The notes under the pieces: model-generated
The model's input: only the letters and a program-made list of their open reading frames with translations
Database searches by the model: none
What the model was told of the DNA's origin: nothing
Assembly: GCA_030595795.1 (NCBI GenBank)
Contig: JAUVCH010000001.1
Span: forward strand, 1-64,000
Direction of reading: 5' to 3'
DNA: 64,000 nt
Source of the DNA: Gammaproteobacteria bacterium
GTDB taxonomy: Bacteria > Pseudomonadota > Gammaproteobacteria > GCA-001735895
Shown: one piece after another, positions 7,559-17,140 of the stretch
How positions within the stretch are numbered: the stretch's first letter is position 1
How the letters are laid out: each line of letters opens with the position of its first letter
Translations under genes and position numbers: made by a program

Positions 7559-9880
7559 TCACTTCGACCTCGCCTTCGCGAAGGCAGCCGCAAAAGCACT
7601 CTCAGGCTGATTTTCTGACCTGTTCGATTGTTTTACCTGTGCACGCGCTGGCTTAATTGGCCGCTTTGCCTGTCCATCATCGGCTGCCTGGTCTCTGGCA
7701 GAATCGCCAGGGCGCATACTCAATGCGATGCGTTTGCGTTTTACGTCAACCGACATCACTTTGACCTTGACGATATCGCCTGTCTTGACTACCTCGCGGG
7801 GGTCTTTAATAAATTTATCGGCCATTGCCGAGATATGTACTAGCCCATCCTGGTGTACGCCTATATCGACAAAGGCACCGAAATTAGTGATATTGGTGAC
7901 ATTGCCTTCGAGTAACATATCGGGAATCAGGTCGGTTAGTTTTTCGACGCCTTCCTTAAACCGCACTGCCTGGAATTCGGGGCGAGGGTCACGACCGGGT
8001 TTATCCAGCTCGGTAATAATATCCTGCACCGTGGGTAGACCGACTTCGTCACTGATGAAATCTTTAGCGTTGATTTTAGCCAGCAGCGTTTTATTACCCA
8101 ACAGGTCGACAACTTCACATTGGTTTTTCGTCGCGATATTCTGCACCAGGGCGTAGGATTCGGGATGGACTGCGGAGGCGTCTAGCGCGACATCACCATT
8201 TTGAATGCGTAAAAATCCGGCAGCCTGTTCGAAAGTCTTGGCACCCAGGCGCGGTATCTTCTTCAATTGTTGCCGGCTTGCTATGCGGCCATTGGCATTA
8301 CGCCATTCGACGATATTGCTCGCCTGTGTCTCGCTTAAACCCGAAACCCGGTTAAGCAACGCAACCGATGCGGTATTGACTTCGACACCGACCGCATTCA
8401 CACAGTCTTCGACCACCGCATCGAGCGACCTGGAGAGTTTAAACTGACTAACATCGTGCTGGTACTGACCAACGCCAATCGATTGAGGGTCGATCTTAAC
8501 CAGCTCGGCGAGCGGATCCTGCAATCGGCGCGCGATAGAAATGGCACCGCGTACGGTGACGTCCAGATCGGGGAATTCATTCGAGGCAAATTCCGAGGCT
8601 GAATAAACCGATGCGCCTGCTTCGCTCACTACAACCTTGGTCATCTTCAGTTCTGGGTGTTTCTGGATTAATTCAGCCGCGAGCTTTTCGGTTTCTCGCG
8701 ATGCCGTGCCGTTACCAATTGCGATTAACTCGACGTCATATTTTTTAGCCAGCTTTGCCAGCGTGGCGATCGATTCATCCCATTGGTTTTTCGGCACATG
8801 CGGAAATATAGCGGTGTTATCGACGTATTGTCCGGTGCCATCGACGACGGCGACCTTGACGCCGGTGCGCAGACCAGGATCGAGCCCGATAGTCGCGCGT
8901 TGGCCCGCTGGGGATGCTAGCAGGAGGTCTTTTAAGTTATCGGCAAACACCTTAATCGCTTCGGTTTCGGCCGCTTCACGTAAATTGCCGAGTAGGTCGT
9001 TTTCGATCTGCATCAACAACTTAACACGCCAGGTCCATCGCACGACCTCGGTAAGCCATTGGCTTGCGGCGGGTTTACCAACCCAGTCTGAGCCAGGAAA
9101 ATAAGGTGTCCCGAAGGTTTGTGCAATCGCAAGCTCGCAAGGATGGGTATCATTATGTTCGAGGTCAGGGATATCGAGTTTAAGTGATAACACAGCTTCC
9201 TTTCGGCCCCTGAACAAAGCCAGTGCCCGGTGCGGCGGCACCTTGCCAATGGGCTCGCGGTAATCAAAATAATCGAGGTATTTCTCACCCTTCGCTTCCA
9301 TGTCCTTGCTAACACTACTCATCAACTGACCTTTGTCAGTAATCAGACCTCGTAAGCGCGCGAGCAAATCAGCATCCTCGGCGAATCGCTCCATCAGGAT
9401 AAACCTGGCGCCGTCCAGAGCCGCTTTGGGATCGGCAACCTGATCGTTGATATATTCAACGGCCAGCTTTTGAGGGTCGAGATTAAAATCCTGCATGATG
9501 GCGTCGGCAAGCGGTTCCAGACCTGCTTCAATTGCGATCGCAGCTTTGGTACGACGTTTTTTCTTGTAGGGTAAATACAGATCTTCGAGTCGAGTCTTGG
9601 TATCTGCCTGTTCGATTGAGGTGCGCAACTCTGGCGTCAGCTTGCCTTGTTCCTCGATGCTAGCGAGTACGCTTGTACGGCGCTCACCAAGCTCTCGCAA
9701 GTAGATCAGGCGTTCGTTAAGCTGACGTAATTGACTGTCATCAAGTCCACCGGTGACTTCTTTACGATAACGCGAGATGAACGGCACTGTGGCACCTTCA
9801 TCGAGCAAAGCCATCGCGGCATCAACCTGCGACAATTTAACATTGAGTTCCTGGGCAATAATTTGAGTAATAGCGGGCAT
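7559..9880 (-). CDS. tex: Tex family RNA-binding transcription accessory protein
   Basis: 773 aa, full length. The order is standard: N-terminal helical Tex domain ([36 protein letters not shown]), a YqgF-like domain ([21 protein letters not shown]), helix-hairpin-helix repeats ([22 protein letters not shown] and [12 protein letters not shown]), and a C-terminal S1 domain ([26 protein letters not shown]). A basic low-complexity tail follows, as in many gammaproteobacterial Tex proteins. It associates with RNA polymerase and nucleic acids. Monocistronic here, convergent with the upstream cluster. Confidence 0.95.
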   Translation of the reverse strand: MPAITQIIAQELNVKLSQVDAAMALLDEGATVPFISRYRKEVTGGLDDSQLRQLNERLIYLRELGERRTSVLASIEEQGKLTPELRTSIEQADTKTRLEDLYLPYKKKRRTKAAIAIEAGLEPLADAIMQDFNLDPQKLAVEYINDQVADPKAALDGARFILMERFAEDADLLARLRGLITDKGQLMSSVSKDMEAKGEKYLDYFDYREPIGKVPPHRALALFRGRKEAVLSLKLDIPDLEHNDTHPCELAIAQTFGTPYFPGSDWVGKPAASQWLTEVVRWTWRVKLLMQIENDLLGNLREAAETEAIKVFADNLKDLLLASPAGQRATIGLDPGLRTGVKVAVVDGTGQYVDNTAIFPHVPKNQWDESIATLAKLAKKYDVELIAIGNGTASRETEKLAAELIQKHPELKMTKVVVSEAGASVYSASEFASNEFPDLDVTVRGAISIARRLQDPLAELVKIDPQSIGVGQYQHDVSQFKLSRSLDAVVEDCVNAVGVEVNTASVALLNRVSGLSETQASNIVEWRNANGRIASRQQLKKIPRLGAKTFEQAAGFLRIQNGDVALDASAVHPESYALVQNIATKNQCEVVDLLGNKTLLAKINAKDFISDEVGLPTVQDIITELDKPGRDPRPEFQAVRFKEGVEKLTDLIPDMLLEGNVTNITNFGAFVDIGVHQDGLVHISAMADKFIKDPREVVKTGDIVKVKVMSVDVKRKRIALSMRPGDSARDQAADDGQAKRPIKPARAQVKQSNRSENQPESAFAAAFAKARSK

Positions 9881-10070
9881 AGGTTAAGACTTGTCGCCTT
9901 TATTTATGGTGGTGAAATTAAGGAGTTATCGATATCGGCGAGGATTGATGAAGGGGATTCTAAGCGAAAAACAGGGGCTTGCAAGTTTATTTAAACTTCC
10001 GGCATGCCGCATCCAGCCCGCGCAATGTCACTTCCATATTCTCCGGGGAAGCCCATGCTAATTTTCGATG

Positions 10071-10076
10071 TATAAT
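10071..10076 (+). promoter_or_regulatory. Candidate -10 box for the CMD-like gene
   Basis: A perfect TATAAT lies 36 bp before the ATG at 10113. No good -35 hexamer is seen at the expected distance, so this is a partial match only. Confidence 0.4.
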
Positions 10077-10112
10077 TCTGCTTTTAACAAAACAAAATTA
10101 GAGAATATAACA

Positions 10113-10493
10113 ATGGATAAAGATCTTTTCGAAACCGGTCTGGCGCAACGCAAGGCAACCCTCGGTGCCGAGTACGTCGAAAAAAACCTGGCCGCCGCCG
10201 ATGACTTCACCCGCCCATTTCAGGAGGCGATGACTGCCTGGTGCTGGGGTTTTGGCTGGGGCGACGATGTTATCGATGCGAAAACACGTTCGATGATGAA
10301 TCTGTCCATGATTGGCGCGTTGGGTAAGATGCACGAATGGGAAATTCACTGTCGTGGAGCGATTAGTAACGGCGTCAGCAAGGAAGAAATTCGTGCCATT
10401 ATTCATGTCGTCGGTATTTATTGTGGAGTGCCGCAATCTCTGGAATGTTTCCGAGTAGCGCGTAAGGTGCTGGAAGAGGATGGGCAGCTCTAG
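10113..10493 (+). CDS. Carboxymuconolactone decarboxylase family protein (PcaC-like)
   Basis: 126 aa, start at the ATG followed by GATAAAGAT. The family core is present: DAKTRSMMNLSMIGALGKMHEWEIHCRGAISNGVSKEEIRAIIHVVGIYCGVPQSLECFRVA. PcaC opens the ring-derived lactone in the protocatechuate branch of the beta-ketoadipate pathway, but no other pca gene is near and many stand-alone homologues have unknown substrates. The AhpD-type CxxC is not present. Monocistronic. Confidence 0.8.
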   Translation: MDKDLFETGLAQRKATLGAEYVEKNLAAADDFTRPFQEAMTAWCWGFGWGDDVIDAKTRSMMNLSMIGALGKMHEWEIHCRGAISNGVSKEEIRAIIHVVGIYCGVPQSLECFRVARKVLEEDGQL

Positions 10494-10527
10494 CCTCCGC
10501 CAGGGTGAGTACAGGCCAGGGAGGCCG

Positions 10528-10872
10528 CTACTGCTGCAAACCGGGTATTGGACACATCTTGTTAGTGAGTTCCAGTACCTGGCTTTTTAGCTCGTCACTT
10601 TGGTCGATCTCAGGATAATTGCTCGATAAGTCGGCGAAGCATTTCGCCGAGGCCTGGAGGATCGCCATCATTTGCTGACGACTTTCCTGTAGCAGCGACA
10701 TGTCCCCGGCTTTCTGCGCCGTTTTCATTGTTTTTGATATTACAGCCAGTTTAGCATTAGGCCCTTCGAGGCATTTGCAGGCATCCGCGGCGGCTTTATC
10801 TAAATTGGGTGCGGCGCTTAAATTTGCACTGGTTAGAATAGCCAGACAAGTGATTAGAATGATACGATTCAT
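10528..10872 (-). CDS. Small exported helical protein, unknown function
   Basis: 114 aa. A clear Sec signal peptide (MNRIILITCLAILTSANLSAAP) is followed by an acidic helical domain with four Cys (DACKCLEG, KCFADL, NKMCPIPG), likely paired in the periplasm. No family was recognised. It faces the CMD-like gene across 34 bp that contain a weak GCCTCC/GGAGGC stem. Confidence 0.65.
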   Translation of the reverse strand: MNRIILITCLAILTSANLSAAPNLDKAAADACKCLEGPNAKLAVISKTMKTAQKAGDMSLLQESRQQMMAILQASAKCFADLSSNYPEIDQSDELKSQVLELTNKMCPIPGLQQ

Positions 10873-10974
10873 GTCTTAGACCCTTGAGTAAAGCATTATT
10901 TTGACCTGCTGATCGACAACAGGAAGACCGTTATAACTACGGTTTATTCAAATAGCATAACACGCAGCCAGTAC

Positions 10975-11838
10975 TCAACGCTTAAATCGCCCGGTAAAGT
11001 CAAAAATATCTTCCAGTTCTTTAAGACGAGAACTAGTCTCTGGCCAGAGTATTTCTTCCATTGCAGCGATTAGCGATTCGATTAGAAATAAAGTGACCAC
11101 GCCAGAATCCCAGCCTGAAGGCGCTTCGATACGGCAGCTAAAATAATGGGTCGTATAGCTAGTGATCGGTGATAGCCACTGATCGGTAAACAAAACAATT
11201 TTTACGTTTCTTTCATTTGCCAGTTTGGCCAGTTCGAGCAGGTCGGCTTCGTAGCGACGCACATCGAAAATCACCAGTACGTCGCCTTCTTGAACGTTGA
11301 GTAGATGATGGGGCCACAAACCCGATGATGCGGGCAGCATGTGGATATCTTTACGAATCACCTGAAGGTGGGTTTGCAGGTAATCAGCGAAAGCGTGGGT
11401 GATTCGACCGCCGACAATATGGACGCTGCGCTGTTTTTCGGTGAGCAGGGTGACGACTTCATCGAAGGTTTTATGGTCAAGCTGCTTTAGCGACTGACGC
11501 AGATTACTGGTGATCGAAGTCGCGAATTGATTGAGAATATGTTCGGCGGGTACATCGTTCGCCCAGTGGTCGTGCTTGTCGATTGGGGCGGAAAGCGTTT
11601 GTTTTAGCTCTTCGTGTAATGCGTTTTGAAATAACGGAAAACCTTTAAACCCCAGTTTCTTGACCGTACGCATCACTGTAGGTGTGGAGACTTTTGCTGA
11701 ATTAGCCAGTTCCATAATGGTTCCTAGCCCCGCCATTGGATAATTGGCAATTAAGGTATTCGCAAGCTGGCGCTCAGCGGGCGTAAACAGCTCAAACTGG
11801 GTTCGTATCTTTTCGGCAACAGTCACGGTTAGCACCAT
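10975..11838 (-). CDS. MurR/RpiR family transcriptional regulator
   Basis: 287 aa. The N-terminal HTH_6 domain shows SAKVSTPTVMRTVKKLGFKGFPLFQ, and the C-terminal SIS sugar-isomerase-like domain covers SVHIVGGRITHAFADYLQTHL to about residue 250. RpiR regulators bind phosphosugars or small metabolites in the SIS domain. It is divergent from the amidohydrolase-TRAP-ligase operon starting at 11940, so it probably controls that operon. Confidence 0.85.
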   Translation of the reverse strand: MVLTVTVAEKIRTQFELFTPAERQLANTLIANYPMAGLGTIMELANSAKVSTPTVMRTVKKLGFKGFPLFQNALHEELKQTLSAPIDKHDHWANDVPAEHILNQFATSITSNLRQSLKQLDHKTFDEVVTLLTEKQRSVHIVGGRITHAFADYLQTHLQVIRKDIHMLPASSGLWPHHLLNVQEGDVLVIFDVRRYEADLLELAKLANERNVKIVLFTDQWLSPITSYTTHYFSCRIEAPSGWDSGVVTLFLIESLIAAMEEILWPETSSRLKELEDIFDFTGRFKR

Positions 11839-11860
11839 AGGTGTTCGACTTGTAATAAAT

Positions 11861-11896
11861 TTGACATAATTATTAATGTTTGTAAAGATTGTTACA
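11861..11896 (+). promoter_or_regulatory. Promoter/operator region of the TRAP operon (candidate)
   Basis: TTGACA at 11861-11866 fits a -35 box. An inverted repeat TGTAA-N6-TTACA lies at 11881-11896, where it would cover the -10 area (TAAAGA, 11883-11888). This is a plausible operator for the divergent RpiR regulator, about 45 bp before each start codon. Confidence 0.4.
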
Positions 11897-11939
11897 GAGC
11901 TTGAGGTGGTAACACCGTCTTCCGGAATAAAATCATACT

Positions 11940-12716
11940 ATGATCACATTGGCAGAGTCGCTGGTTTCTGATGAACCCGCTGCATTGGTTCAAAATGCCG
12001 GTGGCAATAGTGATGTAATATTGATTTGTGAGCATGCTGGTCGTCTATTACCTGGATTTATAGGGTCTTTGGGGGTCGATGATGAAGCCATGTCGTCGCA
12101 TATTGCCTGGGATCTTGGGGCTGCGGAGTTATCTCTGTTGTTGTCGAAATTACTCGATGCGCCACTGGTAATGCAACGCTATTCCCGATTGGTATACGAC
12201 TGTAATCGCAGCTTTGAAGCAAAAGATGCAATAGTTGAAGGAAGTGATGATGTTTTTATTCCCGAAAATTCTAGTTTGTCAGCATCCCAGCGGCAGAAGC
12301 GCCATGACATGGTGTACCAGCCATTTTTTGAGGCGATTAGAGAAATTATCGAACACCGCATCGCGGCTAAACGCCAGCCAGTCATCGTCACCATACATAG
12401 TTTTACCCCGATGTATAAAGGGCAGCGGCGTACCATCGATCTCGGTATTTTGCACGATTCGGACTCCCGATTGGCGGACAACCTTTTATCGCTTACTCAG
12501 GAAGCCGATGACTATCGTGCTGCCAGAAACGAGCCTTATTCCGCCGAAGATGGCGTGACGCATACGTTGATAACACACGGTATAAAAAATAAATTAGCCA
12601 ACGTCATGTTCGAGATACGGAATGATCTTTTGAGCGATGAAAATGCTCAGGAAACATGGGCGAAGCGACTCGGTAGCCTGATCAATCATGCGCTTGAGTC
12701 GATGGGGAGTAAGTAG
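11940..12716 (+). CDS. N-formylglutamate amidohydrolase family protein
   Basis: 258 aa. Family signatures: ICEHAGRLLPGF (metal-site Glu-His), HIAWDLGAAELSLLLS, RYSRLVYDCNR, IHSFTPMYKGQRRTIDLGILHD and MFEIRNDLL near the C-terminus. HutG-type members release formate and glutamate from N-formylglutamate in histidine breakdown, but no hut gene is present here. With a glutamine-synthetase-like ligase downstream it could instead cleave a glutamyl conjugate; that is inference. It shares one base with the next gene. Confidence 0.8.
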   Translation: MITLAESLVSDEPAALVQNAGGNSDVILICEHAGRLLPGFIGSLGVDDEAMSSHIAWDLGAAELSLLLSKLLDAPLVMQRYSRLVYDCNRSFEAKDAIVEGSDDVFIPENSSLSASQRQKRHDMVYQPFFEAIREIIEHRIAAKRQPVIVTIHSFTPMYKGQRRTIDLGILHDSDSRLADNLLSLTQEADDYRAARNEPYSAEDGVTHTLITHGIKNKLANVMFEIRNDLLSDENAQETWAKRLGSLINHALESMGSK

Positions 12717-13222
12717 TGCCACGATTTTTAATACAGTATGTAGCCTTTGTCGAAGCGATAAATTATCGAGTTGGGCGATTTGTCATGTACGGTATTTTTC
12801 TAATGGTTGGCATATTGTTGTGGTCATCCATTTCGAAAACTTTCTTCCTGCCATCACTGTGGACTCTAGAAGCAGCGCAGTTTTCGATGGTGGGCTATTA
12901 TATTTTGGGCGGGGCCTACTCAATTCAGCTGGGTTCTAATGTGCGCATGGATTTATTTTATTCGAACTGGTCGGATAGAAAAAAGGCATGTGTTGATTCA
13001 ATCACTGTGCTGTTTTTGATTTTCTTTCTTGGCACCCTGCTTTGGGGTGGTATCGATAGCACTCAATATGCACTTCAATACAACGAACGCAGCAATACCG
13101 TCTGGCGACCGCTCATGTGGCCGATAAAAAGCATCATGTGCCTCGGAATTTTGCTCATGCTACTACAGGCATCCTGTGAATTAATTAAAGATATCGCGAA
13201 GATTCGTGGAGTAAAACTCTGA
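12716..13222 (+). CDS. TRAP transporter small permease (DctQ)
   Basis: 168 aa with four predicted membrane helices (FVMYGIFLMVGILLW, FSMVGYYILGGAYSI, VLFLIFFLGTLLW, SIMCLGILLMLLQ), the DctQ pattern. It begins at a GTG that overlaps the TAG of the amidohydrolase gene and ends overlapping the ATG of dctM. It forms the membrane complex with DctM and receives substrate from the binding protein encoded at 14604. Confidence 0.85.
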   Translation: MPRFLIQYVAFVEAINYRVGRFVMYGIFLMVGILLWSSISKTFFLPSLWTLEAAQFSMVGYYILGGAYSIQLGSNVRMDLFYSNWSDRKKACVDSITVLFLIFFLGTLLWGGIDSTQYALQYNERSNTVWRPLMWPIKSIMCLGILLMLLQASCELIKDIAKIRGVKL

Positions 13223-14544
13223 TGTCCTACGAAATGATCGCGCTGTTAATGTTCTCTTCGATGATGCTGATGATGTTCACCGGTCAGCGCGTATTTGGCG
13301 CGATTGGGTGTGTAGCTGCAATCGCAGCAATAACCCTATGGGGCACTGGTGGTTCGGATATCCCATTCTCATCGGCGATGAAATTAATGAAATGGTATCC
13401 ACTTTTGACGTTACCGATGTTTATTTTCATGGGTTATATATTGTCAGAGTCAAAGATAGCAGATGATCTGTATAAGATGTTTCATGTCTGGATGGGTGGT
13501 GTTCATGGAGGCCTGGCCATCGGCACCATTGGACTGATGGTGCTAGTGTCGGCGATGAACGGATTGTCAGTTGCAGGCATGGCGATTGGTGCGACTATTG
13601 CGCTACCCGAATTACTGCGTAGGGGGTACGACAAACGTATGGTGACGGGGGTTGTCCAGGCTGGCTCGTCGTTAGGCATTCTGGTGCCGCCCTCTGTCGT
13701 CCTGGTGCTTTACGCAATGATCGCCCGTCAGCCTGTAGGCCAATTATGGCTGGCTGGTGTTGTGCCGGGTCTGTTGATGGCAGCTCTTTTTGTTATTTAT
13801 ATTGTTGTTCGTTGTCGACTACAGCCGGAACTGGGGCCTGTTCTGCCGAAGGAAGAGCGCAATGTACCGATGGCAGAAAAATTGGGCCTGCTAAGAGCTG
13901 GCCTGTTACCGATTCTGATATTTGCAGCAATGATGGTGCCTTTCGTCAAAGGCTGGACCAGTTTAGTTGAAAGCTCTGCGATAGGTGCGATGACGGCATT
14001 CATGGTGGCAGTTTTCAAAGGTCGAATGACGCGTCATGTATTCGAAACGTCGGTACGACAAACACTGGCGATCTCCTGCATGTTCATGTGGATTATTCTG
14101 GCAGCACTCGGATTTGGTGCGGTATTCGATGGCCTGGGTGCGGTGAAAGCCATTTCTTATTTATTTACGGATCAATTTGGATTGAGTCCCTGGACCATTT
14201 TAATCTTAATGCAATTGTCATTTATTTTGATGGGTACGTTTTTGGACGATACGGCGATGCTGGTCATTGTCGCGCCGCTTTATGTGCCTTTGGTTGGTGT
14301 ACTGGGATTTGACCTAATTTGGTACGGTATTTTGTACACCATTACTACTCAGATAGCCTATATGACACCACCTTTTGGTTATAACCTGTTTTTGATGCGT
14401 GCGATGGCACCGTCTGAAATTTCACTACAGGATATTTACCGCTCGATAATTCCTTTTGTTCTCATAATGGTAGTTGCGTTGGCACTGGTGATGGTGTTCC
14501 CGCAAATAGCATTATGGTTACCCGAGTCTATCTACGCTCGTTAA
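13222..14544 (+). CDS. TRAP transporter large permease (DctM)
   Basis: 440 aa, highly hydrophobic with about 12 membrane segments. The DctM core is recognisable: LPMFIFMGYILSESKIADDLYKMFHVWMGGVHGGLA, MAIGATIALPELLRRGYDKRMVTGVVQAGSSLGILVPPSVVLVLYAMIARQ and FLDDTAMLVIVAPLYVPL. It is the ion-coupled transport subunit. Homologues for mandelate, pyruvate or branched acids have this length; the ligand cannot be told. Confidence 0.9.
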   Translation: MSYEMIALLMFSSMMLMMFTGQRVFGAIGCVAAIAAITLWGTGGSDIPFSSAMKLMKWYPLLTLPMFIFMGYILSESKIADDLYKMFHVWMGGVHGGLAIGTIGLMVLVSAMNGLSVAGMAIGATIALPELLRRGYDKRMVTGVVQAGSSLGILVPPSVVLVLYAMIARQPVGQLWLAGVVPGLLMAALFVIYIVVRCRLQPELGPVLPKEERNVPMAEKLGLLRAGLLPILIFAAMMVPFVKGWTSLVESSAIGAMTAFMVAVFKGRMTRHVFETSVRQTLAISCMFMWIILAALGFGAVFDGLGAVKAISYLFTDQFGLSPWTILILMQLSFILMGTFLDDTAMLVIVAPLYVPLVGVLGFDLIWYGILYTITTQIAYMTPPFGYNLFLMRAMAPSEISLQDIYRSIIPFVLIMVVALALVMVFPQIALWLPESIYAR

Positions 14545-14603
14545 GACAATTAATGGCGAATAGAAGTTGTACCCAACCAATAACTAACGACTGGAGAAAA
14601 CTA

Positions 14604-15665
14604 ATGTCAGAAGATCAGAAAAACAAGAGAAGAGACTTTCTAAAAACAGCGGGGGCAGGATTAGCAGGTGCTGCCGTACTGAGTGCGCCAGCGGTACATG
14701 CTGCAAGCAAAACCACCATTAAATGGCGTATGCAAACTTATGCTGGTGCATCTTTAGCAGCGCATGTTATCAAACCCGCGATTGACTCATTTAACAAGGT
14801 CGCTGGTAGCGATATGCAGATCGAACTGTTTTATGGTGACCAACTAGTACCAACCGGTGAACTTTTCCGTGCCATGCAAAAAGGCACTATCGATGCTGTG
14901 CAGTCGGACGACGATTCGATGGCATCACCTACAGAGGTGACAGTTTTCGGTGGATATTTTCCGTTTGGTAGTCGTTACTCGCTCGATGTGCCGGTTTTAT
15001 TCAATCAATACGGTTTGAATGAAATCTGGGATGAAGAATATTCCAAAGTTGGTGTTAAGCACCTGTCGGCGGGTGCCTGGGATCCCTGTCATTTCGCTAC
15101 TAAGACCCCGATAAATAGTCTCGCGGATTTAAAAGGTAAGCGCGTATTTACCTTCCCGACGGCGGGTCGTTTCCTCACGCAGTTCGGTGTAGTGCCCGTG
15201 ACACTTCCCTGGGAAGATATCGAAGTCGCAGTACAAACCGGTGAGCTTGATGGTGTTGCCTGGTCAGGTATTACCGAAGACTACACGGTCGGATGGGCAG
15301 ATGTGACTGATTACTTCCTGACCAATAATATCTCGGGTGCCTGGGCTGGATCATTTTTTGCCAACATGGATCAGCACAACAAATTACCGGATCGCCTGAA
15401 AGAACTACTCAAGCTGGCTATGGATAGTTCGCACTATTATCGCCAATGGTGGTACTGGGGTGGTGAGGCTGCGTTACGGGTGAATGGTACCAAAATGAAG
15501 CTAACGACTATTCCCGATGAAGAATGGGCAACCGTCGAAGCGGCGGGTATTAAGTTCTGGGATGAAATTGCCAGTGAATCGCCAACCAAGAAGAAGGTGG
15601 TTGATGTCTTTAAAAAGTATAACTCCGATATGCAAAAAGCCGGTCGGCCGTATCGTTACAGTTAG
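14604..15665 (+). CDS. TRAP transporter substrate-binding protein (DctP family)
   Basis: 353 aa from the ATG after CTGGAG. The N-terminus is a Tat signal (KRRDFLKTAGAGLAGAAVLS, cleavage after AVHA). DctP features follow: ELFYGDQLVPTGELFRAMQKGTIDAVQ, DLKGKRVFTFP, VQTGELDGVAWSG and KLAMDSSHYYRQWWYWGGEAA. The WWYWGGEAALRVNG segment places it with the TRAP proteins for alpha-keto or hydroxy acids and related amides. Immediately followed by a terminator-like hairpin. Confidence 0.9.
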   Translation: MSEDQKNKRRDFLKTAGAGLAGAAVLSAPAVHAASKTTIKWRMQTYAGASLAAHVIKPAIDSFNKVAGSDMQIELFYGDQLVPTGELFRAMQKGTIDAVQSDDDSMASPTEVTVFGGYFPFGSRYSLDVPVLFNQYGLNEIWDEEYSKVGVKHLSAGAWDPCHFATKTPINSLADLKGKRVFTFPTAGRFLTQFGVVPVTLPWEDIEVAVQTGELDGVAWSGITEDYTVGWADVTDYFLTNNISGAWAGSFFANMDQHNKLPDRLKELLKLAMDSSHYYRQWWYWGGEAALRVNGTKMKLTTIPDEEWATVEAAGIKFWDEIASESPTKKKVVDVFKKYNSDMQKAGRPYRYS

Positions 15666-15673
15666 GCACACTG

Positions 15674-15708
15674 ACTCCGACGCCGGTGGCGTCGGAGTAT
15701 TTTATTCT
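15674..15708 (+). terminator. Hairpin after dctP
   Basis: An 11-bp perfect stem (ACTCCGACGCC with its complement, loop GGT) is followed by TATTTTATTCT. The T-run is broken, so it may attenuate rather than stop transcription into the ligase gene 27 bp later, giving more binding protein than enzymes. Confidence 0.7.
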
Positions 15709-15734
15709 ACATATTTACGAACAGGATCAATTAA

Positions 15735-17105
15735 ATGACAGGTATGCTCACACTGGATCATCTGCGACAGGAAGTTGAGTCGGGTCACATCGACACGGTA
15801 CTCGCCTGCCTGGTAGATATGCAGGGGCGGTTAATGGGTAAGCGCTTCCACGCGCAGTTTTTTATCGACACGGCCTGGCAGGAAACCCACAGTTGTAATT
15901 ATCTACTGGCCACCGATATGGAGATGGAAACCGTCGAGGGTTACCAATCGACGAGTTGGGAAGCGGGCTACGGCGACTATGTGATGAAACCTGATTTGAC
16001 GACCTTGCGTCGAACACCCTGGTTAGAAGGTACCGCTTTGGTTTTATGCGACGTACTTGATCATAAAACTCATGAAGCGGTTCCTCATTCTCCTCGGGCG
16101 ATTTTACAAAAGCAAATTGCGCGCCTCGAAGCGCTCGGAATGAAGCCCTTAATGGCGAGTGAATTAGAATACTATTTGTTTAATGAAAGCTTCGAAGCAG
16201 CACAGGCGAAGGCTTATCGTGATATGAGTACCGTAGGTACTTATAACGAGGATTACCACATATTGCAGACCACGAAAGAAGAAGATGTGACTCGTGCTAT
16301 TCGTAATGGACTTTATGGTGCCGGTATTCCTGTTGAATGTTCAAAGGGTGAGGCTTCTGCGGGGCAAGGCGAAATCAATGTTAAATACGACGAAGCATTG
16401 GTGATGGCAGATCGACATTCGATCACCAAAAATGCCTGCAAGGAAATCGCCTGGGCAAAGGGGCGTTCGCTGACCTTTATGTCCAAATGGTCTTATGATC
16501 ATGCTGGTAATTCATCTCATGTGCATCAGTCACTGTGGAATATAGATGGCTCCGAATCATTGTTTTTTGATCCTGATAAGCAATATGGAATGTCTGATCT
16601 CATGTGTCAGTACATGGCAGGGTTACTCGCCCATGCAAGTGAAATCACTTATTTCCTCGCACCTTATATCAATTCCTATAAACGCTTTGCCGAAGGCACA
16701 TTTGCGCCAACTAAAGCTATTTGGAGCCTGGATAATCGTACTGCTGGATATCGCTTATGTGGTGATAATAGCAAGGGGATTCGGGTTGAATGTCGGGTCG
16801 GTGGTGGCGATTTAAATCCCTATCTGGCTTTCGCTGCATTACTCGCGGCAGGAATAGACGGTATCGAAAATAAAATGGAGCTCGAACCTGAATTTAAAGG
16901 CAATGCATACGGGGGCGACAATCTACGTGAGATTCCTACTACGTTAAGAGCGGCAACCGTGGCTTTGGATGAATCAGCATTTTTACGTCAGGCATTCGGT
17001 GATGATGTCATCGATCATTATGTACATGCTGCAAAATATGAACAATTTGAATATGACCGCCGTGTGACGGATTGGGAAGTCGCGCGTGGTTTTGAACGGG
17101 CCTGA
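15735..17105 (+). CDS. Glutamine synthetase-like gamma-glutamyl ligase
   Basis: 456 aa. The GS fold is evident: ACLVDMQGRLMGKRF, MASELEYYLFN (metal Glu), GQGEINVKYDEAL, SFMSK-like FMSKWSYDHAGNSSHVHQSLWN, and NRTAGYRLCG/RVECRVGGGDLNPYLAFAALLAAG at the C-terminus. The adenylylation Tyr region of GlnA is missing, so it is not the housekeeping enzyme. Relatives glutamylate methylamine, ethanolamine, isopropylamine or putrescine. In an operon with alcohol and aldehyde dehydrogenases, an amino alcohol is a reasonable guess. Confidence 0.85.
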   Translation: MTGMLTLDHLRQEVESGHIDTVLACLVDMQGRLMGKRFHAQFFIDTAWQETHSCNYLLATDMEMETVEGYQSTSWEAGYGDYVMKPDLTTLRRTPWLEGTALVLCDVLDHKTHEAVPHSPRAILQKQIARLEALGMKPLMASELEYYLFNESFEAAQAKAYRDMSTVGTYNEDYHILQTTKEEDVTRAIRNGLYGAGIPVECSKGEASAGQGEINVKYDEALVMADRHSITKNACKEIAWAKGRSLTFMSKWSYDHAGNSSHVHQSLWNIDGSESLFFDPDKQYGMSDLMCQYMAGLLAHASEITYFLAPYINSYKRFAEGTFAPTKAIWSLDNRTAGYRLCGDNSKGIRVECRVGGGDLNPYLAFAALLAAGIDGIENKMELEPEFKGNAYGGDNLREIPTTLRAATVALDESAFLRQAFGDDVIDHYVHAAKYEQFEYDRRVTDWEVARGFERA

Positions 17106-17140
17106 GTTTTTGTAACAATTTTAATGAGTAACGATAAGTA

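Noticed and set aside
9987-10100. Short minus-strand frame ending SPENMEVTLRGLDAACRKFK
   Set aside because: It looks faintly like a protein tail, but there is no start beyond a late ATG and it overlaps the promoter of the next gene; too short to call.
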